Made by a program: the position numbers and the translations under genes
The notes under the pieces: generated by a model
Databases searched by the model: none
What the model was told of the DNA's origin: nothing
The model's input: the letters and a program-made list of their open reading frames with translations, nothing else
Shown here: positions 29,201-42,700 of the stretch, one piece after another
Layout: each line of letters starts with the position of its first letter
Position numbering within the stretch: position 1 is the stretch's first letter
Source of the DNA: Euglena gracilis
Lineage: Eukaryota; Euglenida; Euglenophyceae; Euglenales
Direction: 5' to 3'
Length of the DNA: 64,000 nucleotides
Assembly (NCBI GenBank): GCA_039621445.1
Contig: CP154954.1
Span: 7,876,634-7,940,633, forward strand

Positions 29201-32200
29201 GTACATGGACCAGAGACAGCAACAGGTTGCCCGGTCCAGCCATGTGGTTGACGCGGCAGGGAGAAGGGCAGGCTGAGTGGCAGTGGCTTTGGGACCGGAG
29301 CCCGCGGCTTGAGGTGTTGCGGTGGCTGCAACGCGCTTCCCAAATGGTACCACTTGACAGAAATGCGCACGGGACTCACTGATGTGAATGTAAATGAGGC
29401 GGTGAGCGAGCCACATTTTCAGGCCCAGCAATGGAGACTCCAGCAGGTCCACACCCTCCTGTGCGGCAGCTTGAGCCGGGGTAGTGGCAGCAGCGGGTGG
29501 TACTGGGGTCGTGGCAGCCGCGGCGACGGGTTGTGCCGGGGTCGTGGCAGTGGCGGCTGCAGGTTGTGCCGGTGTCGTCGCAGCAGCAGTTGCGTCTTGA
29601 GCGGGGGTTGTGGCAGCGGCGGGGTGTACCGGGGTCGTGGCAGCGGGCGTGGCAGCGGGCTGAATGGCCGGGGCTGCAACACTCGGGCCGCTGCCAGCGG
29701 CGGCCGGGGTCGCTGCTGGAGCTGAAAGACGCCGGGCGAGGCAGGGAAACCGCATCGCGAAACGCAGGTCTCGGACGAGGCGTTCATGGGCTTGGATGTG
29801 GAACATGCAATCCAGAGAGTGAGTGCAGTGAAAATCTGCAATGAGTTCACCATCTTCACCCAGGCTAAACAAAATTAACAAATGCTGTCGAAAATCGGTT
29901 GAAACATACACCAAATTTTTTCGGTTTCCGGCGGGAAATGCCGGAAATTTGGGGGGGTTGCCCAGGAGGGGGGGGGGGGGACCCAGACCCCCCTCGGTGT
30001 GAAGGGGGGTCCCTCCCCCCTGGGAACACCCCCTGAAAAACCACCGCTCATGTGATACCCTGGGGCCAGGGGGCAAGGCTTCTTATATACCCAAACCCCG
30101 GGAGGTTGGGGGTACTTGCTATGAGGTGCCTGCCCATAGCAGGCACCCCCACCCCCCGGGCCAGGACCTTAGATTCACTTGCCATCTGTGTGAGCATACC
30201 TCCCCCCCCCCCGGGGGGGGTTCGAGAGTGGGTGGGCCCACCCTGGGGGGGGGGCGCAATATTTTGGAACAGCTGAAGGCCAGGCCGGAGATAATCTGAT
30301 CAGCGGTTTTGACGAATATTGGCTGTATTTTTGGGTGGGTGGGTGGTGGATCCCCGACCCCACGGGGGGGGGGGCAGCCCGGCGCCCCTTCGGGGGGGGG
30401 GGGGGAAACCGGGCCGTCTGAGGGCATTTCCCCCAAAAAATTGGCAGTCCGTGCAAAAACCCATTCCGGGGCCGGACCCATTCCGGGGGGGCCGGACCAA
30501 TTCCGGGATTCCGGGGGGGGGGGGAGACCTGTCCATTCCGGGGGGGACGGCCCCAGGGGGGAGGGCTGACAGAAGCCTGAGCACCACCCCACCCCAAAAC
30601 CCGACCCCCAGGGACACTGCCCTGCCTCCTGCCTGCCCATGTACCCCCACAGGGGTTTTTTTAAGACCGGGGGGTCCCCCCACCCACCCACCCCCTGGGG
30701 GCCCCCGGGGGGGGGGGGGTGGTCCCGGGGAACCCACAAAAAATGGCCGAAAAATGGCGAAAAGTGCTAAAAATAGCACTTTTTCGGCACCTTCGGTGGC
30801 GAAAAGTATATCCCACCCCCCCTCCGGGGGGACCCCCCCGGGGGGGGGGGGCTCAGCCGAACCCACCCACCCTACCCCCCTCCCCCCCCGGGGGTCCACG
30901 ACTAAAAAAACCCCTGTACCTCCATTCTGTGGGGTGTGAACGTCCGGGGGGCACACCCTGCTGCACAGCGGGCGGCGCCAGGGCGGGGGTGGCAGCCGGC
31001 TGGGCGGCCGGGGTGGCCGTCGAGGGGCTGGTGCTGGCAGCTGCAGTGGGGGCGCCAGCGGTGGCGGTCCCTGCGGGGGAAAAGCTCTCGGACACAACGC
31101 GGTGGGGTCAGGCTCCGATGCAAAGCCAGGTGGGGGGGTCGGACCCCTAACTTGAACAGTGGCACAATCTTTCAACCTGGCGCGAAGCGCCGGGCCAGAA
31201 AACTTGGACCCCCAAAACATTATGGGCACTTTTGGCAAAAAAAAATGTCAAAATGCAAAAATTTTCGGTGCAAAGCGCCAAAAGGAAAACTTTGACCTTT
31301 TTTGGGAAGGTCTGGCCCATCCTTGGCAGGTGGGGGGTGGTCTGTGGACCCCCCTCCAGGGGGACACCCCCCCCACGCCAAAACCCCGCACGCCCTCCCC
31401 GAACCCTGGGCTGTGGTCCGGAAAATGAAGGGCAGTAGGGAAGACCATCCCACCGCTCACCAAAAACTGATAGGCGGTCTCACCACAGGACGTATTCTGC
31501 TTCGCCTCAAAAACTTTCATTCACTCAATGGTTCACGATTGGCCCCAAACTCAATAATATGCCCCGAGAATATTATTTGGGGGGGTTATTTGCTTTTTTA
31601 GAATTGCATTCTGCCAGCATTCACCACTCACTCAATCAGGGCTCAGTGCCCAGACTCAGCACCATTCTCAGCATTGCAACTCAGCACTTCCAAGCACAAA
31701 TCCGATCACAAAAGAGACACTTGTTTCAAAAAAGGATTATCCAATTTACCGCGCTAAAGCTGTTCCCCTCTCACTTACTCTTTATACGGAAATATATTTC
31801 ACCTTCATGCCAGAAACGTGTTTGTTTTTCAGGCACAAAGGCATTATTATGATCTGAGGAAACCCGACAAAGTGAAGTTAATCAGAGCCACAATTCAAAA
31901 AAAAAGCTGGGTTCTTTGGGAAATCTGTCCTCTGACCCATTAAAATTTTTAAAACCCAACCCCAGAAACCCAAAAGAAATTGCTTCTCAGATCCCCCCCC
32001 AAAAAGCAGAGGGAACGCATGCATGAATGAATGCAAATCGAGAGCCACACGCACACACCACAAACACACACCACAATCACCACCATCAAAGCTGCACGCT
32101 TGCACGTTGCACGCTGGGTCGCACTGCGAGTTGCCAATCCACGAGTATGGACACCCGGCCACGCACAGCGGCTGATCTGGGAGGGTAAGAATAAGAATGA

Positions 32201-35077
32201 GAATAACAGGGAAGAAAGAAGAAGAATTAAAATATAAAGTTATCATTAATTATTAATAATTAAAAAAAACAATCAATAATTTAATTGCTAGCTGTTATGG
32301 CGATTAGCTGTTATTGGCTGTGGTGGTTATCCAGCGGTATACAAATGAGTAAACCCCCCCCAATAATAAACCCCCCCGGTTTATTATTTGGACACCCGAA
32401 GTCGGGGTCCAGGGGGGGGGGTTATTATTTGGGCAAAAATTTCGAAGTCAAAATTAGACCCGAAAACCCCTCCACAGGCTCCAATGGTCACTTTTTTGGC
32501 ATTTTTTTTGGGCTTTTTTGAAAACTGGGTGCTTTTTTGGCATATTTTCTGCACCAATTTGATCCATTTTTGTGATTTTTTGAAACATTTCTGCTAATTT
32601 TTGGCTCTTTTTTTCTTTGCCCTCACACCTGCCAGAGGGGGGGGTTTATTATTTGGGCGGCCGAAGTCGGTCCTCAGGGGGGGGGGGGGATATTATTTGG
32701 GGGGGTTTTTTTTTTGGGGGGCGTTTTTTTTTGGGGGGGGGGGGTTATGGACCCATGTTGGAATAACACTCAGACAATGATTCCTGAAAAATGAATCATA
32801 TTTCTCTCTGGATTTTGATTCAGGAGACCGAAAGATGGATAAAGATGAATATGCATTTCCTTTTCATGTGTAAACTCTAATCAGCATATAAAGCACGATA
32901 TTTTTCACGCTGTCATAGCGTACTTTCTTTCTCAATGTCTATAAGCATGCAATCCCTGTGGGTATTGAGGTCCCCTGGTAACAGGTGGACCAATCAATCC
33001 CTTTCTGCTTTATTATCAGATGAGAAATGTTGAGCAAGCAAGCCTTTGAGTGAACCTACACTAAAGCAACCGAGCACGTGAAACAATTTTTGCTCAATTT
33101 TGGTCAGAGTTTAATTGCGCACTTCCAATCATCAACCAAAAAAAATTCCCAAATAAAAAAGAGGAATTCATTGTCCAGGCAAACATGTACCAAGCCAGGT
33201 GGGGGAAGAAAACCCCCCGTCAAAACCCCCTCAACCCACCATAGCACTTGAGAAAGGGGGAATTCCTTCATTGCCGAAGGAAATATTAACGCATCGGCAC
33301 ACCAGGAAAGAAGCGATGGGGTGGGGGGACTCCCCACTACCCCGGGTGGTCCGGACCCCCCCCCCTGCGGGCCAGGAGGGGGGGGGAGTGGGGGGGGGAC
33401 ACCCCCCCCCACCTAAACAGTGGCGCGGTCTGGGTGACCGATTTTCGGCCCGGCGCGAAGCGCCGGGCCGAAAATTTTTGACCCCCCAAAACGACCAAAA
33501 ATGCCATTTTGGGCACTTTTTGGGCAAAAATGTGCCAAAAATGCAAAAAAAATTCGGCGCAAAGCGCCGGAGGAAAAAATTGACCCTTTTGGGGGGGGGG
33601 TCCCGGGAACCCCCCCCCCCCGAGGGTCGGTCCGGACCCCCCTGGCAGGTGGGGGGGGGGGTGGTCCGGGTCCCCCCATGCGGGCCAGGAGGGGGGGGTG
33701 GGGGACACCCCCCACCTAAACCATGTCCGCCCTCCTTATATCAAACCCTGCTACCCCCCCCCCCGGATGAAGGTGGCCAAGACCTATAGGGTCTCCAGGG
33801 TTCCCAGTTGGCCCTGAGCAGGGGGTCCAGCCCAGCACCCAGTCAAACCGCTGACCAAAAGGATTGCACCCGCAAAAATGACAAAAAAAACTGCCAATGA
33901 TTGACTTTTGCTCCAAAACTTGACCCTTTCTGCCCTTTTGATTTAACCCGTGGCTGGAAAAAGCTGCTGGCCGGGGGGGATGGGGTCCCTTCAGCTTAAT
34001 GACCCTGAGTTTGGGAAGGGTGATCACCAGCCCCGAGATGTAGGCACCGATGAACTTCCACAAACAACTTTTGGGTCAGTGAAATTTCTGACCGAATCCA
34101 GACCATACAATTTTTTACCGACCCCCGGGGGGGAGGGGGGGGTCACTCCACTTTTTGAAAAACCAGTCAGTGACTTTTTTTTGGGAAGCCAATCAGTCAC
34201 TACCCCGGGGGGGGGGGTCGGCCACTCAGAAAAACGGCCACTTTCCAGTCACTTTAGACCAAAAAAATTTTCCCGGCGCCTTTGGCGCCGGGGTCACTCA
34301 AGCCACTTTTGCCCACCCCTGGCCGACCCCCCCCCCCGGGGGGGGGGGGGGGAGGGGGTCCGGGCCCAAAAACAGTCAGTCACTCTGAAAAAACCAGTCA
34401 GTCACCCCCGGGGGGGGGGGTGGGACAGTGCTTAAAAAATTGTCTGATCCAGACCCCCACCCCACCCAGGGGTTTTTTTAAGACCGGGGGGGGGTCCCCC
34501 CCCCCCCCCCCCCCCCGGGGGGGGCGCCCCCTGGGGGGGGTCCCAGGGGGGGGGGGAAAAATGGCCGAAAAATCGCGAAAAGTGCTAAAAATAGCACTTT
34601 TTCGGCACCTTCGGTGCCGAAAAGTATATCCCGCCCCCCTCCGGGGAAACCACCCACCCCACCCCCCCCCCCCCCCCCCCCGGGGGCCAAGGCCAAAAAA
34701 AACCCTGCACCCCCCCCAAACCCCCTCCCACCACACAGGTGAAGGTGTGTCCGGCAACGTACCCTGCGCTGAGGCCACAGGTTGAACCGCGGGCTGGCCA
34801 GTGGCTGCTTCGGGGCCGGCGCTCGGGGCTTGGGCGGTGGCAGTAGCTGTGGTGTGCGGGGCGCTTGGGTGGGCAGGGAAGCAGAAGGGCTGTTTCAGGG
34901 GACTCTGTTTGTCGCTGATCCCCCTCTGCATGTGGCGTCCCCGCCAAAAACAAAAAGAAATAGAACACGGTCTTTCCAAAGGCTGCAGCTTCATCTGTCA
35001 ACAAAAAAACCAAGAGAGAAAAATTCTCGTCGCAGTCAGACACACTGATATGCAGGACCCTCTGGCGAAGAGCTTAC

Positions 35078-35114
<37 letters not shown>

Positions 35115-38100
35115 CACACACCCACACACACCAGGGGTTTTCTTAAGGACCCGGGGGGGGGGGGGCCAGCCTTCGGCTGGAAAAAAGGCTGCTGGCTGGA
35201 CCCCCCGGGGGGATGGGGGGGGAGGTGGGGTCCAGGGCTGGAGGGGGCTGGGCTGGGCTGGGTCAGTGAAAAAACAAAAATTTCCAAAACATTTTTGCCT
35301 TCTTGACATTTTGCTGGATGGAGCTAGATCAAGGCTGGGGGGCTGTGATCAAGCACCCATAGTCAAGCCCAAAAATTTCCCCATTTTAGGCCATTTTAGG
35401 TATAGGTGGGGGTTCTGAAAATCATAATTTTGCGTCATATTTGTCCCGAAAACTGCATCATAACGTGTGCAAACCTCATCTTATTCAGTAATACAGTGAG
35501 TGGACAGGGTTATTGACACCATTTGGACAAAATTGCTGAAACTGAATAATTATTGAAAATTTTTGAAAAAGCTATTGAAACTCAGAACAAAATAAGTACA
35601 TGGAAACTGAGGAAATCCTCAAACCTTGTATTGTGCTCAAAGTGTAATCCCACGCTTCACTAATCTGGACACTTCACTTTGTTTGCAAAAGCAAATTAAC
35701 ATGGAAAAAACCTTGTTCAGTTTGGTTCAGCAGAAGAAACAACTCATACCGCCCAATTTTAACGTGATGACAATTACACCATTTCTTCTTCAATGATATT
35801 TGATTTGTTTAAAATCACAAAATGATTCAATTTTGAGTTTGCACCCCGAAAAGCGGCGAGACGATAGCACTTTTTTTTTATTAACAACCAACAAAATGAG
35901 TCGAATTTCGAGATTGCCACCTGAAGGGCGGCGAGACGATAACACTTTTTTGTTCATTAAAATTTGGAAATACAAGGCTGTTGTTTAAAAGGTTTAATTG
36001 CCCTCAAAACATGCTTAAACCCTCAAAAAAACCTACAAAAAGCACTTTAGCTTTGTTTTTTTTTTGTTGCAAACCTTGTCTTTTTGCACAAAATGCAAGT
36101 CTGAAAAAACACTTGACAACCTTGCGGAAATCCGCCTGGTGGACAAACAAAACCTGCATGTCCCTCCCAGCCTGCTCCAAGCCGTTCCAGCCTCATGCGT
36201 CCTCCGCCCCCTGGGGATATCCAGGGAGCCCCCCCCCCCAACTGCCAAAAAATATTGGTAGTTTCCATAACATTGCCCAAAGTTTCAATAACTTTGTCCA
36301 AATATTTCAAAACCATGGGAAGCTCAACAAATCTTAATTCATACACAATTTACGGAAGTGAAAATTTTTCAGGAAAAAAAACGGACAAATACTAAAAGTT
36401 TTGATTTGCGCAACCAAAAAGCCCAAAATTATGAAAAATTATAAAAAATAAAATTATACTGGATCGTGATTTGAAGGAATCCCGGTACCTAAAGAATAAG
36501 CATACACATCTTTCAATTAAAATTTTCTCAAACATCTCTCACCTTTTTTTTCATCTTTTCTTTCCAGATTTTTCCCCACACTTCTAATTTGCACTGTTTC
36601 ATTGTTTGCGAAACAGAAATCGGTGCACGCCAAAAAAAGAGCAAGAAAAAGTAAAAAAAAAAGCTCTCCAAGCCTTAAAAATTCAGCTACCAAAAGAAGG
36701 TTGGCGGCCGTGGATTTGGGGACTTACACCATTATTAGCTGGGATAAAAAGTGGGCCTCGTGGGGCTGCGCTCCTCCACCAAATCCACTGTTTACCGTCC
36801 ACATTGACAAAAGACACCGAAAGTCATTACCTGAGTGGCTTCAGTTGTTCACAAAAAAATGCAACAAAATTATGCAACATATTTTTTTTTCCATTTTAGG
36901 ACATTTTAGGCCATTTTAGAAACCCCCACCTATAGGGGGGCAAGAAGTCATTTCAGACCATTTTAGGCCATTTTAGCTATAGGTGCTTGGCTGTGATGGA
37001 GGAAGCTGTGAGGAAGGAAAAAAATGCAGGGCTGGTGAGCTGGGCAGCCAAGTTGGCTGGCCAGCCTGCGGCTGGCTGGCCCGGCCTCTGGCCGGGCTGG
37101 ACCCAACTTTACTCGACCCCCCCCCGGGGGGGGGGGGCTCTCAGCCCGAATTTGGGCTGCTGGCTGGATTTGAGCTGCTGGCTGGCTGGACCCCCCCCCC
37201 GAAGGGGAGTAGGGTGCCCTCCGGCTTAAGGAAACCCCTGCACACAACACCCACCCACACACACCACAGTCGCCCCCGTCGAAGCCGCACGCTGCCACGT
37301 TGCACGCCGAGTCACACTGCGAGTTGCCAATCCAAGAATAAGGGCAGCCAGGTGCGCACAGCGGCTGATCTGCGGAGATGGACAGCCACCGTGGCTTGAA
37401 CGAAAGAAAAGGATTTTTTCATTTTTTTTTACAATCGATTTCTTTGTGAAACTTGGAATTCAACTATGGCAGGTGACGATGGCCATAGTTTCTGATTATA
37501 AGTTTATGTGGCGAACCGCATCCGTGAGTGCTGCATAATACAACACAGCGAAAGAAAAAAAAAACACAACCAAATTTCAAATTCTCCTGAATTTTGCCAA
37601 CTAAACATGGCATCTTAAAAAAAAACAATCTTCAGGAGGTTGTCTTCCACACAAAAAATCGTCCATTATCCCAGGCAACCTGCCCCACCCTGGAGAGGAG
37701 GTTCGGGATCAAAACCAGTCAGCCCCCCCCTGGGAAGCCCCCCCCCCCCTGGGAGAGATCAGACCACACCACCACGAAGCAACAGCACGAATGAGGCGGA
37801 CCTTGTGTGCCAGCCTGCTGGAGGGGGAGAGCGGGGGTCGTGGCAGGGGTGGCCGGCAGGGCAACCGGCACAATCGGGGGTTGGGTGGTCGCAGCTTTGG
37901 GGCCAGCTTTGGCTGTGGGCACGGGTGGGAGATGTCTGGGGACAGGGGGAGTGAAGCCGCTCACTGAGCGTTGGGAAACATTTGGGGACAAACATGGGGT
38001 TGACAACCATGCAAACATGCAAACCTTATCAGAAGAGGAGGTTCACAGCTGCATGGGAGGTCGCCTGCTTGGCAAGGTCATTGATTATAATCGTCTAGCC

Positions 38101-39680
38101 CCAGCCCCCCCAAAAAAACCACTCAAATGGACCTGCTCGGGTTTCTGTCATGCATCTGAATGAAAGACCCCTCTGGCTTCTTATCAAGGCTTCCAGGACC
38201 CCACCCAGAACTCACCCCCCCACCTGCCCACCTACCTCAAAACTGAAAGACTTTCCATCCACCCCCTGGGTGGGTCCTGCTGGCTGCTGGGCAGGCCCCA
38301 GGTGGTTCCGGAAAACAAGCAAAAGCCCGTGTGTCTGTGGGTGGGTGGTGTGGTGGGGGGGTGGGGGGATGTGGGTGTGGGTGTGGGTGTGGTGTGGGTG
38401 TGGGTGTGGGTGTGGGTGTGGGTGTGGGTGTGGGTGTGGGTGTGGGTGTGGGTGTGGGTGTGGGTGTGGGTGTGGGTGTGGGTGTGGGTGTGGGTGTGGT
38501 AGATGTGGGTGTGGGTTGATTCATGGGAGTGTCTGTGCATACCTTGATTTTTCCAAATGCGCTGAATTGGGCTTTTTTTTTAAAAGTGACACGATGTATG
38601 GTTCAAAAATGCAGCGCAATGGTTCCAAAAAAACATAATGTAACAGAGATGCCTCATAGCAACTGGGGATACAACCTTGGGTAGGGGTGGGGAAAATGCA
38701 ATTTTGAAGAATTTTAAATTGTTGTATTGAAATATCTTATAAATCTCCTTTTTTGACATAAATGTATCAAATGGCAATTCCAAGAACAGCCTTCTGAAGT
38801 CCCACCCTGCCCCAGTGGTGGGGGGGGGGGGTTCGGCAAGCCAGCAGTTTTTTCTGGCCAGCTACTCCCAGCTGGGCTGCGAACCCCCAGGGTGGGTGGG
38901 TTCCCCCACCCACTCAGCAGGCTTCTTGTCTGTTTATGGCCGGCGCTAACTTCACTTCTGGCCGAGTTTGTGTGGTGAGTGGCCAGGGACCCCTTACACC
39001 AGTGCTCTTGTGTTGCTCCCCCTGGCCGGGTGAGCAACTCTGGTGTAATTCCAGTGCTGTGGGGACATGCACTCACCTTGTGTGGCGGAACCACCCCGTG
39101 GGTGGGTCCGTGGGTTTGCGCGAAACCCGGGGGTTTCTGACTTTGGCGCGACCAGATCCGGGGATCCAGCCCCGGACCCCCTCCCTTAGGCTTGTGCTTA
39201 CCGACCGGGGGGAGGGGGTGGGTGGGTGCTTTCGGGTGCCTGCCCCTAGCAGGCATACCCCCCCGGGGGGGGGGTCCGGGGGCCAGAATTTTTTCATGGA
39301 AAATGGCCTTTTCCGGGGGGGGGTCGGATGGGTGCTATAGGGTGCCTGCACCCCCCCCTGTGGGGTAGGCACCCGACTGAGCACAAGATGCCTGACTGAG
39401 CACAGGTGCCTGACCCCCCCTTAGTTGCACTAAGGCTTCTTGTCTGTTTATTGCCGGCTCATACCTGCCCCCCCCCGGGGGGTCTTCCGGGGCGAGTTAG
39501 TTAAAGAAGACCCCCGGGGTCGAGTTGAAATAAACTTTTCGCTGCCCGGCAAAACCAGGCTGGACCAAAAGATTCCAAAGCACTGAAAGTTTTGGAAAAA
39601 ATCAATAATGATAGGGCCATTTTTGTGTGGTTTTTGCTTTTTCACCTCAAAATTTTGGCAGAAATGGCAACCCACCTGGA

Positions 39681-39747
<67 letters not shown>

Positions 39748-42700
39748 ACAGTCGCCCCCGTCGAAGCCGCATGCTGGCACATTGCACGCCGCGTCACACT
39801 GCGAGTTGCCAATCCAAGAATAAGGGCAGCCAGGTGCGCACAGCGGCTGATCTGCGGAGAAAAAAAACCGCCATTTTACCTTGAAAAAAAAAGCTCAATA
39901 AAATTTTGAGGTTTGAGGGGAAATGGGTGCCAAAATATGGAATTGGATTTCTGAGGTCATTCAAGAGGAAACGTACAAATTCTGGGTCCCCTCAGGGGGG
40001 GGGCAGTAGTTAAACAAGGGGGTTAGACTCCCCACTCGCATTTAAGAAGTGGGCCCAGACCCCAATTTGCATGTGTTTTCGCACTTCCCACGAGAGATGT
40101 CACGGACAAATGTATAATATGGAAGGCTAACTCCCGGCAGAGGGTTTGGGTTTCTTAAAAGGGATAGGGTCAGGACAAAGATTTAGATTTGTTTGGCCCA
40201 AAAGAGACATAAATTCGGCCTGAATTTTGGCCTAAGTTGTGGTCTAAATATGCCTGACCTCCTAAAACTCTAACCCAACACCTAAAACAACAAAAAAAAA
40301 AAAAAAAAAACTTTTCAGAAAATGGACCTTTCCATCTAGCTGTTGGCTCCCCATGGGGTCAGAAGTGAGATGCTGCCTTTCAAGCTAATTCTTGCCTTTC
40401 AAGCTAATTCTTAAGTTAAAAATGGCAAATCACACACAGAACTTCCGTGGGAGATGCAAAAATATCAGCAAAAGAACGGGTAGCCTAAAACACTCAGATG
40501 TGCAGCACAGCGCAAACCCCCCAGCATCCCAAATGTGGTGAGAATCCAAACCCCACCACCCCATCCCGTGGCGGGGAGCCCCCGTGACAAAAACTCAACT
40601 TTTGTTTCAGATGGAGAAAAGTTTTATTCAAGACCCAAACAGCACAAAGAGGACAAACAGCACAATTTGGAGCACAATTTGGGGAGGGGCAAACTGGGTG
40701 TATGCTCGCAGGAAACACTGAATAATTATCCAGTGAGACAAGGAACTGAAAATTGTGACATCTATGCGTATTCAAATAAAGAGAGTCTGACCAGCAAACC
40801 CAAGTTATCCTTCACAACTTCACAACTTTTTCCAACAACCCCACGACTTGGGCCGCGGCAGCCACACACCCTGTGGTGTTGTGGCAACCTGTACCGGGGC
40901 AGTGCTGGGGGTGGTGGCAGGCAGAGTGACGGGGGGCACTGCCTTTGGCCCGGTGGCTGGAGCGGGGGCTGAGGTGAGGACGGGCGAATGCAAGAAAGCG
41001 GCCGGTGGGCACAAATGGCAGGAACATCAAAAAAGCAATTGCATAACTTCTTTACCCTTGGAGACAGGGCGTCGCTCAGCAGCCTGGGGGGGGGGTCCAG
41101 CTCAACCATCTTTGCAATCATCTTTGTATAATGCATATGTGGAGACATAAGACATCTAACCCCCCCCAATTAGAAGCCCCCCGGGGCTACTATTCGGTCA
41201 CTCTGCGGAAAACCCGAGGGGGGGGGCTTCTAATTGGGTACCCTTTGTCTAAAGGAAAAATTTCGGCCGGCGGTCGATCCCGGGATCGAACGGGGTCCAA
41301 GTTTAAAAAATTGCAAGACGCATTTATTCTAGTTTTTGGGTGGATAGGCCATGTTTCAAGCATACTAGATATCACTTTTGTTCCCAATGTCGACCTTTTT
41401 CGTGGAGAATTTTCGAGTTTTTCACCATTTTTCAGAAATTTCTTTCGTCAAATTTCCCCACGGCTTCGCCCCGGGGGGGGGGGGGCTGTTATTTGGATTT
41501 TTGGCGGGAAACCTGAGGGGGGGGCTTCTATTTGGGGGGGGTTGTTATTTGGGGGGGGGGGGGGCTTCTAATTGGGGGGGGTTTATGTGTATATCAAGGA
41601 TTTCCCAGGGAGGTCCAGCTAGCCAGCCAGGTTCAAAAAAAAGTTGCTGGCTGGAACCCAAAAAACAGGCAAAAAAAACAAAATCCTGCCGGGTGGTAAA
41701 TCATCAGCCAACACTCCGAGGGACTTTAAAGAACCCTCAAAAACACTGCGGTTGGCCATCTTTGACCCTCTTTTGAAAAATTTATGGAACTTGCCCAAAA
41801 ATTGTTTGGCTCAGCCTGGCTGGGCTGAGCCGGCCCAATTGTCATACCATGAACCCATGGGGGGGGTCAACAGCCCGGCTGGGAGCTGCTGGGTGCAAAA
41901 AGTGATGGCTGGCTGGATCCCTGGTCCACTCTGGCTTAAGAAATCCCCTGGGTGTGTATGCCATGTATGTGTTCATCTGCATGTGTATGTGTGCGCGTGT
42001 ATCTATGTGTGTGTCTGTCGGCGCCGAAAAATATACCCCACTCCCCCTTGGGGGAACCCCCCCCCCCCGGGGGGGGGCTCGGCCGGACCCAGCCACCCTA
42101 CCCCCCCCCCCCCGGGGTCCACGACTGAAAAACCCCCTGCCTACAACCCCCGACCGGGGGGACCCAAAACCACCAAGAAAAACCCCCGAAGCGGCCTGCA
42201 AACCCCCCAGACCCAGAATCACCCACCCTGGCCTGCGGGTGTAACTTGTCTGGGCGGGGTAAAAAGGGGGCAATCGGGCGTATGGTGAAGCACATAACGG
42301 CAAAAACCCCCCAGGGGCGGCACAACATATGCACCGGTGCAACCACATGCAAACACGGGGGACGGGCAGCAATCCGTTCATGCACACAAACAGAGGCCCA
42401 AAAGTTGGAAACAGCCAACAAACGGATGCAATCGAGTCAGCAGTTTGTGTCAAACAGCAAGCATGCGGAGCAAGACAAAACAACCCCCTCGCCCAGGAAC
42501 CAACCAACTGACAGAAGTCCCCCCGGGATTCGGGGACACTGTTGCCCCCGGCGAGGGGGCCAGGGCCCGGCACTGCCCCCGAAAAACAGCACGGCAGTGG
42601 ATCGGGAACGGGGGAAGGTCGGCAGCGAGACCGGGGGAAAACCAGCAGCGACTAACCCGGAGGGCCGTGGGGAAAAAAACCTGATGCCTGATCCCTACAC

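Noticed and set aside
35800-35988. Plus-strand frame with a repeated RRDD motif
   Set aside because: Explained by a ~72-bp DNA tandem duplication; no start context or family support.
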